Origin: CAIQPV01 sp964480365
GTDB lineage: Bacteria; Pseudomonadota; Gammaproteobacteria; Burkholderiales; Gallionellaceae
Direction: 5' to 3'
NCBI GenBank assembly: GCA_964480365.1
Contig: CAYZPM010000021.1
Span: 3,672 to 67,671, forward strand
Length of the DNA stretch: 64,000 nucleotides
Positions within the stretch are counted from its first letter, which is position 1; the number at the start of each line of letters is the position of its first letter. Made by a program: the position numbers and the translations under genes. This document shows positions 33,997-41,314 of this stretch, piece after piece. Below the pieces are notes generated by a model that saw only the letters and a list, made by a program, of their open reading frames with translations, did not search any database and had not been told where the DNA came from.

Positions 33997-34264
33997 AGAG
34001 CCTATTTCAGTAGGTTTCATACCTCGCGCCGTTTGCCTGCGGGCGCAGTGCAAGGCGCGGACTGCGCCGTGTAGTCATTCTCCACAAGCAGGCCGCAACG
34101 CCGCAATGCGCCCGCAGACAAACAGCCCTTCGGGTTGACGCTGGGCGCGGCGTCTGCGGCGTTGCACCGCTCGCCAATGGAATAACCATTGGCAGCGCGC
34201 TGCGCCTTGCATCCATCCGCGCCCAGCGTCAACGCGAGGTATGAAACCTACTGAAATAGGCTCT
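33997..34264. mobile_element. 268-bp element with 32-bp perfect terminal inverted repeats (MITE-like)
   Basis: Left end 33997-34028 and right end 34233-34264 are exact inverted copies, starting AGAGCCTATTTCAGTAGGTT. Inside is a second inverted pair (GTTGACGCTGGGCGCGG at 34134-34150 and its complement near 34216-34232). There is no transposase frame. The right TIR forms the last codons and stop of the neighbouring pseudouridine synthase gene. A target-site duplication is not obvious. Confidence 0.85.
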
Positions 34265-34793
34265 GGCGCCACATCCCTGATTCCAACTCGTCCAGCGTCC
34301 ACTCGCCGATACGGTAGCGAATCAACCGCAAAGTCGGGTAGCCCACCGCCGCTGTCATGCGCCGTATTTGGCGGTTTTTGCCCTCGCGCAGGGTCAGTTC
34401 CAGCCATGAAGCCAGGATGTTCTTACGCTCGCGTATCGGCGGATTGCGCGGCCATAAGACTGACGGCTCATCCATCAGTCGCGCCTCGGCTGGGCGGGTC
34501 ACGCCATCCTTGAGCGACACACCATGGCGCAATTGCGCCAGCGCAGCCTCATCCGGCACGCCTTCCACCTGCACCCAATAAGTCTTCGGCAGCTTGTGTT
34601 GCGGATCGGTTATGCGGTGTTGCAGCTTGCCATCGTCAGTCAGCAGCAGTAAGCCCTCGCTATCCGTATCCAGCCGTCCGGCTGGATAAAAATTGGGCAG
34701 CGGAATATAATCCGCCAGCGTCGGATGCAGCCCGTCGCGGCTGAACTGGCAGATCACGTTATAGGGTTTATTGAACAGCAGGATGCGGGACAT
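34248..34793 (-). CDS. rluE: 23S rRNA pseudouridine synthase, RluE/RsuA family
   Basis: The 181-residue protein starts MSRILLFNKPYNVICQFS and has the catalytic motif GRLDTDSEGLLLLTDDGKLQ with the active-site Asp, YWVQVEGVPDEAALAQL, and the RQIRRMTAAVG-type motif REGKNRQIRRM. There is no S4 domain, which fits RluE (U2457 in E. coli) more than RsuA. The last residues SLFQ and the TAG stop are encoded by the terminal repeat of the adjacent 268-bp element, so the native C-terminus was changed, though downstream of the fold. Confidence 0.9.
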   Translation of the reverse strand: MSRILLFNKPYNVICQFSRDGLHPTLADYIPLPNFYPAGRLDTDSEGLLLLTDDGKLQHRITDPQHKLPKTYWVQVEGVPDEAALAQLRHGVSLKDGVTRPAEARLMDEPSVLWPRNPPIRERKNILASWLELTLREGKNRQIRRMTAAVGYPTLRLIRYRIGEWTLDELESGMWRQSLFQ

Positions 34794-34802
34794 TGCGTTC
34801 GG

Positions 34803-35210
34803 CTACTGGCTGACCCAGTTTTCGACACGCAGTCCCGGCACACGCTCAAACTCAGCCACGTTGTTGGTAACCAGAATAAGTTTGCTTGCGAGTGCGTGAG
34901 CGGCAATCCACAGGTCATTATTGCCGATGGGTTTGCCGCTTGCTTGCAGATACTGACGGATTTTCCCATAGTGCGTGGAAACGCCCACATCCAACGCCAA
35001 CACCGGAATCAGGGCGATCAGATGCTCCAGAATATGCCGAGTTTCTTTGGGCTTCGAGCTTTTCTCCGCACCGAAACATAGCTCGCCATAAGTGATGGCG
35101 GACATGACAACTTTGCCGGGCGGCAATTTGGTGAAGCGCGCCAAGACTTCGGCAGGGCGATGGTTCTTGATGTAAATACAGATATTAGTGTCGAGCAAGT
35201 AGCGCGGCAT
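34803..35210 (-). CDS. vapC: VapC-type PIN-domain toxin
   Basis: The 135-residue protein begins RYLLDTNICIYIKNHRPAEV with the first PIN acidic residue. It continues with SAITYGELCFGAEKS (second acid) and GNNDLWIAAHALASKLILVT, which provides the DxWIAA acid cluster, followed by NNVAEFERVPGL. The catalytic acid set of a PIN ribonuclease is complete, so the toxin should be active. VapC toxins usually cut tRNA or rRNA. Its antitoxin gene is directly upstream, 3 bp away. Confidence 0.93.
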   Translation of the reverse strand: MPRYLLDTNICIYIKNHRPAEVLARFTKLPPGKVVMSAITYGELCFGAEKSSKPKETRHILEHLIALIPVLALDVGVSTHYGKIRQYLQASGKPIGNNDLWIAAHALASKLILVTNNVAEFERVPGLRVENWVSQ

Positions 35211-35213
35211 GGC

Positions 35214-35441
35214 CTACAGCCCCGCGCGCTCTTGCGGCAAGTCGTCCGCACGCTCCACCAGAAAATCGGCGGGCAGTGAGGCGAGCAGGTGGAACGCCTG
35301 TGCCAGCGATGTAGCTTTTTTACGCAGCACTAATTCATCATCCCGGCGAAAAATTTCCACCTCGTCGGTATCGAACTGAAACTCCACCGGAATTCTCACC
35401 GCCTGCGAATTGCCGCTCCTAAAAACTTTTGCTGTACGCAT
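35214..35441 (-). CDS. vapB: VapB-type AbrB/MazE-like antitoxin
   Basis: The 75-residue protein starts MRTAKVFRSGNSQAVRIPVE, the swapped-hairpin AbrB DNA-binding fold of VapB antitoxins (SpoVT-AbrB), followed by an acidic middle and a C-terminal toxin-binding tail. The ATG at 35441 is chosen because upstream residues do not match the family. It would repress the vapBC operon by binding near its own start. The upstream region runs straight into a dispersed repeat at 35495. Confidence 0.9.
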   Translation of the reverse strand: MRTAKVFRSGNSQAVRIPVEFQFDTDEVEIFRRDDELVLRKKATSLAQAFHLLASLPADFLVERADDLPQERAGL

Positions 35442-35494
35442 AATTGATTTCCCATATGTATTTACACATAGTATATACATATACGGAATTTATG

Positions 35495-35622
35495 CAAATT
35501 CGCCGGTGGCAGACCAGCAGCTGATTACCTTTCTTGATCTTGCCAAGAAATGTAATCGAAAGAAGGCGCCCCCGGTTTGCCGCCCTTCGGGTACCCTCGA
35601 TCAGCCGCAAGCAAGCGGGGAA
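35495..35622 (+). repeat. Dispersed 250-bp repeat family, partial copy
   Basis: Begins CAAATTCGCCGGTGGCAGAC and continues through CTTGCCAAGAAATGTAATCG to a GATCAGCCGCAAGCAAGCGG end. It matches the start of the copy at 51811-52055 and is an inverted match to 37000-37110. Confidence 0.8.
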
Positions 35623-35657
35623 TGAAAAGAAAAAAACAAGAATTCGCGCAGCGAATG

Positions 35658-36788
35658 TCAAAGCAAATGTGGCGCTGGTGGCAAACCGTGAAGGAACGTG
35701 TCACTTTTCCAATCACTATCCATAGGAGCAACTCTATGGAAAAAAGCATCACTAACTTCATCAGACAAATCAATCAAGCCGCGCAAAAGCTCCAAATTTT
35801 TCATTTGCGTGGCATTGAGATTATCTTTCTTCTTCAGCAACTCAGGCATCGAATTCTCTTCGATGAAGACGAAATATTTTCCGAGAAAGCCAGTGATCAC
35901 GTCAGATAGCTGAATTCCGACTTCTTTCTTTGAATCCGTAAATCGGAAGCTGACCTCTTTTTTTCCGTCCATCAAGTGGAAGCCATTTAAAATTTTCTCC
36001 ACTTCCGTTTCGTTGTCAAAGATATGCAACGAATTTTTGAAGACGTATATGGGTTGAAGGAAAAAAGCATGGAAATTATCGATGAGTACGCCTTCATCCT
36101 CGTCAACCAAAAACATGAACTCTGTTAGAGACTGCCCCTTACGGATCAGTTCTTTAAGCATGATTGTTGGAAGGTTCGTGTCCTCTGGATTGTTCTCGTC
36201 AAGAAAATTCTCAACTTCACTTAAAAACGCTCTTGTTTGCTCTCTGGCAATGTCTGGGTATCCATAGCGTTTCAATATGCTCAGGAACTTCGGCGTATCG
36301 CAAGCCACAATCCTGTAGAGCTCATTTTTCATTTCCCTGTGAAGGGGAATGTAAGCGTTGAAGGACTCATCAGCAACGATGGATTCGACGATGTCAAGGA
36401 CGGACCAATAGAGGATATTGATATTCGAGTAGTGGATGTAAATGCCATGGTTGATCATCCAGGACAATACGATGCCCATCTTTTGGGATGCCAATATCTC
36501 CTCAAAGCTCCCAGTCGCGATGTGCTTAAGTTTAATTTCAGTTGCCGTCTTTTGCATTCGCAATTCATTGCGCAATACCGTGACATCACCGATTTCATGG
36601 CCCTCTTTAAGGACGATGCCGCCGATCACGAAATTATCATGCTTGGTTACGTTGGAACCCGTTTCCGTCAAATACAGTTTCCGAATATTGTTAGTTTCAT
36701 CGTAATAGAAGGTGAATCTATCGTCTGCTCCACGAATAATTTGTACTGCCCCATCTCGAAGCGCGTTGACATCAAGTACAGTTCTCAT
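35658..36788 (-). CDS. DUF3800-like protein in an AT-richer island
   Basis: This 376-residue protein has FTFYYDETNNIRKLYL near residue 28, the DE..N start of DUF3800-type RNase H-like proteins, and a late FTDSKKEVGIQLSDVITGFL that matches their second conserved Lys/Asp motif. Between them are helical regions with no recognised domain. Base composition is clearly lower in GC than neighbours and codon use differs, so recent transfer is likely. The C-terminal tail reads into repeat-adjacent DNA. DUF3800 proteins are often found near defence genes, but their activity is not known to me. Confidence 0.65.
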   Translation of the reverse strand: MRTVLDVNALRDGAVQIIRGADDRFTFYYDETNNIRKLYLTETGSNVTKHDNFVIGGIVLKEGHEIGDVTVLRNELRMQKTATEIKLKHIATGSFEEILASQKMGIVLSWMINHGIYIHYSNINILYWSVLDIVESIVADESFNAYIPLHREMKNELYRIVACDTPKFLSILKRYGYPDIAREQTRAFLSEVENFLDENNPEDTNLPTIMLKELIRKGQSLTEFMFLVDEDEGVLIDNFHAFFLQPIYVFKNSLHIFDNETEVEKILNGFHLMDGKKEVSFRFTDSKKEVGIQLSDVITGFLGKYFVFIEENSMPELLKKKDNLNATQMKNLELLRGLIDLSDEVSDAFFHRVAPMDSDWKSDTFLHGLPPAPHLL

Positions 36789-36879
36789 TTATTGCCTCCA
36801 TCATGACTACGCATTGCCAAGTCTTGAAAAACGAGGACGTAGCTCGATTGGTTTTTTATGATGCGCTCTTTGCGCACCT

Positions 36880-37113
36880 CCCCTTTCCCCTGTGCGCCGC
36901 TTCGATCAGCCGCAAGGAAGCGGAGGGGTAGGCGAGCACTGTTTGAGCTCCGCAGTGTGGCGCGGGGTGTGCGCCGCACTAGGGCGAGTTGCGCAGCCCC
37001 GCTTGCTTGCGGCTGATCGAGGGCACCCGAAGGGCGGCAAACCGGGGGCGATTTCTTTCGATTACATTTCTTGGCAAGATCAAGAAAGGTAATCAGCTGC
37101 CGGGTTGCCCCCG
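36880..37113 (-). repeat. Dispersed 250-bp repeat family, inverted full copy
   Basis: Read on the minus strand it contains CAGCTGATTACCTTTCTTGA, TTGCCAAGAAATGTAATCGA, GATCAGCCGCAAGCAAGCGG, then CTCAAACAGTGCTCGCC and a second CTTGCGGCTGATCGAAG. It is inverted relative to the copies at 35495 and 51811. A leftward frame through it is only a by-product. Confidence 0.8.
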
Positions 37114-37129
37114 GCGGTTTTGCCTTTGA

Positions 37130-37157
37130 CTGGATTCCCGCCTTCGCGGGAATGACG
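37130..37157. repeat. REP-like hairpin (CATTCCCGCGAAGGCGGGAA family)
   Basis: GGATTCCCGCCTTCGCGGGA within CTGGATT...ATGACG, matching one arm of the inverted repeat at 30211-30293. Confidence 0.85.
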
Positions 37158-37194
37158 TCCACAAAGTGCATCCGTCCAACCGGACGTACCCAAC

Positions 37195-37222
37195 AAAAAA
37201 GCCCGCTTGCGCGGGCTTTTTT
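37195..37222 (-). terminator. Rho-independent terminator downstream of cspA
   Basis: AAAAAAGCCCGCTTGCGCGG followed by GCTTTTTT: a GCCCGC/GCGGGC stem with T-runs on both strands, 19 bp after the cspA stop on the minus strand. It could act in both directions. Confidence 0.9.
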
Positions 37223-37240
37223 AATCCAACTCAGAACCGA

Positions 37241-37444
37241 TTAAGGAGCCTGGATGTTGGAAGCTTGCTTGCCTTTAGGGCCTTGAACGATGTCAAAGGT
37301 GACCTTCTGGCCTTCTTTGAGGGTCTTGAAACCGCTCATGTTGATTGCGGAGAAGTGCGCGAACAGGTCTTCACTGCCATCATCAGGAGTGATGAAGCCG
37401 AAACCTTTTGCATCATTGAACCACTTTACAGTACCGTTTGCCAT
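37241..37444 (-). CDS. cspA: Cold-shock protein
   Basis: The 67-residue protein starts MANGTVKWFNDAKGFGFITP and has the RNP1 motif KGFGFI and RNP2 motif DLFAHFSAI. It is a single cold-shock domain of normal length and acts as an RNA chaperone. The exact csp paralogue cannot be named. The gene is monocistronic, with a 237-bp upstream gap that can hold a long 5' leader typical of csp genes, and a strong terminator behind it. Confidence 0.95.
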   Translation of the reverse strand: MANGTVKWFNDAKGFGFITPDDGSEDLFAHFSAINMSGFKTLKEGQKVTFDIVQGPKGKQASNIQAP

Positions 37445-37681
37445 GTTACTTCCTTAACTAAAAACCGGGTGGATTCCCGTCAAACTGTTTGAATTCCAAG
37501 ACCGCACATGGCAAAACCAGTAATGCATGTAACTTGATTCAAACACCCACGCGCTTTTTACTCCTGTATTACCCGCGCCGTCAAGTGGTTATGAAATATT
37601 TTTTCAGAATACACTTGAAAAAGCCGTTCTAATCGTCAAATATGTACCCTGAGATGATGCAACAATGGTGACACTTTAAAA

Positions 37682-37990
37682 ATGGCTACGAAACAACAAA
37701 ACACCTCACTGCTGGAACGGGAACTCAGCAAGAGCAAGCCACCCATGCTGTACAAAGTGGTGCTGTTCAACGATGATTACACGACCATGGAGTTTGTGAT
37801 TGAGGTTTTGCAAACATTTTTTGCTATGAACCGTGAACGCGCGACCCAAGTCATGCTCAAAGTTCATGAAGAGGGTTCCGCTGTGTGTGGTGTATACCCC
37901 AAAGACATTGCAGAAACAAAAGTTTCACAAGTAACGGCATTTGCCAAGCATCGTGAGCATCCGCTACGATGTGAATTGGAGGAGATATAA
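37682..37990 (+). CDS. clpS: ATP-dependent Clp protease adaptor
   Basis: The 102-residue protein has the ClpS core PPMLYKVVLFNDDYTTMEFV, then FAMNRERATQVMLKVHEEGS and GVYPKDIAETKVSQV. The NDDYTTMEFV and HxxG residues that bind N-end-rule substrates are present. It lies three bases before clpA, the usual pair. It delivers N-degron proteins to ClpAP and blocks ClpA autodegradation. Confidence 0.95.
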   Translation: MATKQQNTSLLERELSKSKPPMLYKVVLFNDDYTTMEFVIEVLQTFFAMNRERATQVMLKVHEEGSAVCGVYPKDIAETKVSQVTAFAKHREHPLRCELEEI

Positions 37991-37993
37991 ACC

Positions 37994-40243
37994 ATGATCG
38001 CGCAAGAACTTGAAGTCAGCCTGCACCTGGCCTTCGTTGAAGCACGCCAGAAACGGCACGAATTCATCACGGTAGAGCATCTGCTGCTCGCCATGCTCGA
38101 CAATCCCTCGGCAGCGCACGTGTTGCGTGCCTGTGGGGCGGACATTGACGAGTTGCGCGCTGTGCTGATCGATTTCGTCACTACCCACACCCCAACTCTA
38201 GCGGGCAGCGGCGAGGTGGACACACAGCCTACGGTTGGCTTCCAACGCGTCATCCAGCGCGCGATCCTGCATGTGCAATCAACCAACAAAAAAGAGGTCA
38301 CCGGAGCCAATATTCTGGTAGCCCTGTTCAGCGAGAAAGAATCCCATGCGGTTTTTTTCCTCAACCAGCGCGGCATCACACGGCTGGATGTGGTGAACTA
38401 TATCGCCCACGGCATCAACAGCGCCAATCAGCCCATTCCCCAAAAAACAGCAGAGGCTGAAACAGAACAGGAAGCTGGCAACGAAGGAGCGTTACACGAC
38501 TATACGCTGGATCTCAATGCACAGGCCATAGCTGGCAAAATTGACCCATTGATCGGGCGCGAACTCGAACTGGAGCGCGTTATCCAGACCTTGTGTCGCC
38601 GCCGCAAGAACAATCCGCTGCTGGTCGGCGAGGCCGGTGTGGGTAAGACCGCCATCGCCGAAGGGCTGGCGCGCCGCATCACGGAAAACGACGTGCCAGA
38701 AATCCTCAAGGATGCGCACGTGTATTCGCTCGACATGGGCGCGCTGCTGGCCGGTACCAAGTATCGCGGCGACTTCGAACAACGCCTGAAAGCGGTGCTC
38801 AAGGAATTGTCTGCGGCCAAACACGCCATCCTGTTCATCGACGAAATTCACACCCTGATCGGTGCTGGGTCTGCTTCAGGCGGGACAATGGATGCCTCCA
38901 ACCTGTTGAAACCCGCTCTGTCCAGCGGTGAACTCAAGTGCATAGGCGCGACGACCTATCAGGAATATCGTGGCATTTTCGAGAAGGATCACGCACTTTC
39001 GCGCCGCTTCCAGAAAGTGGACGTGACCGAGCCGAGTGTGGAACAGACTATAGAGATTCTGAAGGGACTAAGGGCGCGCTTCGAGATCCATCACGGCATC
39101 AAATACAGCGCCGCCGCATTGACCAGCGCTGCCGAGCTTTCCTCGCGTTTCATCACCGACCGGCACCTGCCTGACAAAGCGATAGACGTGATCGACGAAG
39201 CGGGTGCTGCACAGCGCGTGCTGCCTAAATCCAGACAGAAGAAAATCGTCGGCAAGCACGAAATTGAGGAAATTATTGCGAAAATTGCGCGCATCCCGCC
39301 GCGTACCGTTTCCTCGGATGACCGCAATACGCTGAAGAATCTGGATCGCGACCTCAAGGCCACAGTATTCGGACAGAACAAGGCCATCGACACGCTGGCA
39401 CGCGCGATCAAAATGTCGCGCAGCGGCCTCGGCAACCCGCAAAAACCCATCGGCAGCTTCCTGTTCTCCGGTCCGACCGGCGTGGGCAAGACCGAAGTGG
39501 CGCGTCAGCTCGCTTACAGCATGGGCATGCCGCTGCACCGCTTCGACATGTCCGAATACATGGAGCGCCATGCCGTGTCACGCCTGATCGGCGCGCCTCC
39601 CGGCTATGTCGGTTTCGACCAAGGCGGATTGCTCACCGAAGCCATCAGCAAACAGCCGCATTGCGTGCTGCTGCTGGACGAAATCGAAAAAGCCCACCCG
39701 GACATCTTCAACATCCTGCTGCAAGTGATGGATCACGGCACGCTCACCGACAACAACGGGCGCAAAGCCGATTTTCGCAATGTGGTCATCATCATGACTA
39801 CCAACGCGGGCGCGGATACCTTGAACAAGACGCAGATCGGCTTCTCCAAGACATCCTCATCCGGTGACGAAATGGCTGACATCAAGCGCATGTTCACCCC
39901 GGAATTCCGCAACCGTCTGGATGCCATCGTCTCCTTTGCCTCGCTGGATAAGGAAGTCATCCTGCGCGTGGTGGACAAATTCCTGATGCAGCTTGAAGAA
40001 CAACTGCACGATAAGAAAGTGGAAGCCGTGTTCACCGACGCGCTGAAAGATTTCCTTGCCAAGACCGGCTTCGACCCGCAGATGGGTGCCCGCCCAATGG
40101 CGCGCCTGATACAAGACACCATCCGTTCTGCTCTTGCCGATGAACTGCTGTTTGGCAAGCTAGCAAGCGGCGGCAAGGTAACGGTGGACGTGAAGGACGA
40201 CAAGGTTATACTGGAGTTTGAAGAAGAAGTTGTTCTTGCTTAA
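37994..40243 (+). CDS. clpA: ATP-dependent Clp protease ATP-binding subunit
   Basis: The 749-residue protein has the N-domain (MIAQELEVSLHLAFVEARQ), a first AAA+ module with GEAGVGKTAIAEGLA near residue 212 and FIDEIHTLIGAG, and a second with GPTGVGKTEVARQLA near 493, DMSEYMERHAVSRLIGAPPG and LLLDEIEKAHPDI. This is full-length ClpA. It unfolds substrates for ClpP, which is not encoded in the window. The start ATG at 37994 has GGAGG upstream. Confidence 0.96.
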   Translation: MIAQELEVSLHLAFVEARQKRHEFITVEHLLLAMLDNPSAAHVLRACGADIDELRAVLIDFVTTHTPTLAGSGEVDTQPTVGFQRVIQRAILHVQSTNKKEVTGANILVALFSEKESHAVFFLNQRGITRLDVVNYIAHGINSANQPIPQKTAEAETEQEAGNEGALHDYTLDLNAQAIAGKIDPLIGRELELERVIQTLCRRRKNNPLLVGEAGVGKTAIAEGLARRITENDVPEILKDAHVYSLDMGALLAGTKYRGDFEQRLKAVLKELSAAKHAILFIDEIHTLIGAGSASGGTMDASNLLKPALSSGELKCIGATTYQEYRGIFEKDHALSRRFQKVDVTEPSVEQTIEILKGLRARFEIHHGIKYSAAALTSAAELSSRFITDRHLPDKAIDVIDEAGAAQRVLPKSRQKKIVGKHEIEEIIAKIARIPPRTVSSDDRNTLKNLDRDLKATVFGQNKAIDTLARAIKMSRSGLGNPQKPIGSFLFSGPTGVGKTEVARQLAYSMGMPLHRFDMSEYMERHAVSRLIGAPPGYVGFDQGGLLTEAISKQPHCVLLLDEIEKAHPDIFNILLQVMDHGTLTDNNGRKADFRNVVIIMTTNAGADTLNKTQIGFSKTSSSGDEMADIKRMFTPEFRNRLDAIVSFASLDKEVILRVVDKFLMQLEEQLHDKKVEAVFTDALKDFLAKTGFDPQMGARPMARLIQDTIRSALADELLFGKLASGGKVTVDVKDDKVILEFEEEVVLA

Positions 40244-40246
40244 CGG

Positions 40247-40324
40247 GTAGGGCGGAACACATAGCGGTTCCGCCGAATGGATTTCAAATTTTGGCGGAAC
40301 ACCCCTGCGGGGCTTCCACCCTAC
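40247..40324. repeat. Double-hairpin intergenic repeat (copy 2)
   Basis: GTAGGGCGGAAC...GTTCCGCC, an AATGGATTTCAAATTTTGG linker, then GGCGGAAC and GGGGCTTCCACCCTAC. It shares its plan, the CCGCCGAATG linker and the closing GTAGGG/CCTAC ends with the copy at 7583-7662. Confidence 0.85.
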
Positions 40325-40342
40325 ACTCCGCGACCTCACTGA

Positions 40343-41314
40343 ATGTCACAATATCGCGGGCGCTTTGCCCCCTCCCCCACCGGCCCGCTGCATTTCGGTT
40401 CACTAATCGCCGCTGTCGGCAGCTATCTGGATGCCAAACACCATCAAGGCCTGTGGCTGGTGCGCATCGAAGACCTTGATGCGCCACGTACCGTCAAAGG
40501 CGCTGCCGACGACATCCTGCGCACGCTGGAAGCTTTTGGCTTATATTGGGATGAGGCAGTGCTATACCAAAGCCAACGCACCGCCGCTTATGAAGAAGCA
40601 TTGCAAAAATTGCGGGCCATAGGCGCAGTGTATCCTTGCGCCTGTACGCGCAAGGAAATCGCCGACTCGGCGTTACATGGCATCGAAGGGCAGATTTATC
40701 CGGGGACTTGCCGCAATGGTATTCCGGCGGAACGCGAAGGGCGGGCGTGGCGGGTGCGCACCGATACCCCCTTCCCCACCCCTTCCCCCGGAGGGAGAAG
40801 GGAGCTTGGTTCCCTCTCCCATCCGGAGAAGGCTAGGGAGGGGGTGAGTACCGTTGAATTCGACGACACCCTGCAAGGCCAAATCACCCAACACCTTGAA
40901 AACGAGATCGGCGATTTCGTGGTAAAGCGCGCCGACGGTCTGTTCGCCTATCAGCTTGCGGTGGTGGTGGATGATGCGTTCCAGGGCATCTCGCATGTGG
41001 TACGCGGTTCCGACCTGCTCTCTTCCACGCCACGCCAGATTTATCTGCAACGGTTGCTGGGGTTAACTACTCCGGCCTACATGCATTTGCCTGTCGCGGT
41101 AAATGCCCAGAGCGAAAAACTCAGCAAGCAGACGCTGGCCGCGCCGGTCGATACGCACAATGTTTCCAATACGCTGTTGCGTACGCTGGAATTCCTGCGT
41201 CAGCAACCTCCCGGAGAATTGGCCTCATGCAACCCGGAAAAAATTCTGGAATGGGCTATCACTCGCTGGGACAAGGACAAGCTGAAAGAAGTAATGCAAA
41301 TAACTGCTGGCTAG
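40343..41314 (+). CDS. gluQ: Glutamyl-Q tRNA(Asp) synthetase with in-frame repeat-derived insertion
   Basis: The 323-residue protein has the class I start FAPSPTGPLHFGSLIAAVGS, the zinc motif YPCACTRKEIADS with later TYPGTC-like CRNG, and EKLSKQTLA as the KMSKS equivalent, without an anticodon-binding domain. It glutamylates queuosine in tRNA-Asp. Between RVRTDTPF and TVEFDDTLQGQI, which should be nearly continuous, about 27 extra residues (rich in Pro, Gly, Arg) come from a CCCTCTCCC-type intergenic repeat at about 40768-40849. The frame is kept. Whether the enzyme stays active is unknown. Confidence 0.9.
   Translation: MSQYRGRFAPSPTGPLHFGSLIAAVGSYLDAKHHQGLWLVRIEDLDAPRTVKGAADDILRTLEAFGLYWDEAVLYQSQRTAAYEEALQKLRAIGAVYPCACTRKEIADSALHGIEGQIYPGTCRNGIPAEREGRAWRVRTDTPFPTPSPGGRRELGSLSHPEKAREGVSTVEFDDTLQGQITQHLENEIGDFVVKRADGLFAYQLAVVVDDAFQGISHVVRGSDLLSSTPRQIYLQRLLGLTTPAYMHLPVAVNAQSEKLSKQTLAAPVDTHNVSNTLLRTLEFLRQQPPGELASCNPEKILEWAITRWDKDKLKEVMQITAG
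40768..40849. repeat. CCCTCTCCC-type repeat inside gluQ
   Basis: CCCCCTTCCCCACCCCTTCC... through TTCCCTCTCCCATCCGGAGA to AGGGAGGGGGTGAG, with self-complementary GGGGAAGG/CCTTCCCC-like ends. A related piece lies at 55300-55345 between panD and panC. Confidence 0.75.

Noticed and set aside
36785..37171. 128-codon leftward open frame with LAKKCNRKK and LRSSNSARLPLRFLAADRS
   Set aside because: It is the translation of the dispersed repeat; similar frames appear wherever the repeat occurs, so it is not a gene.
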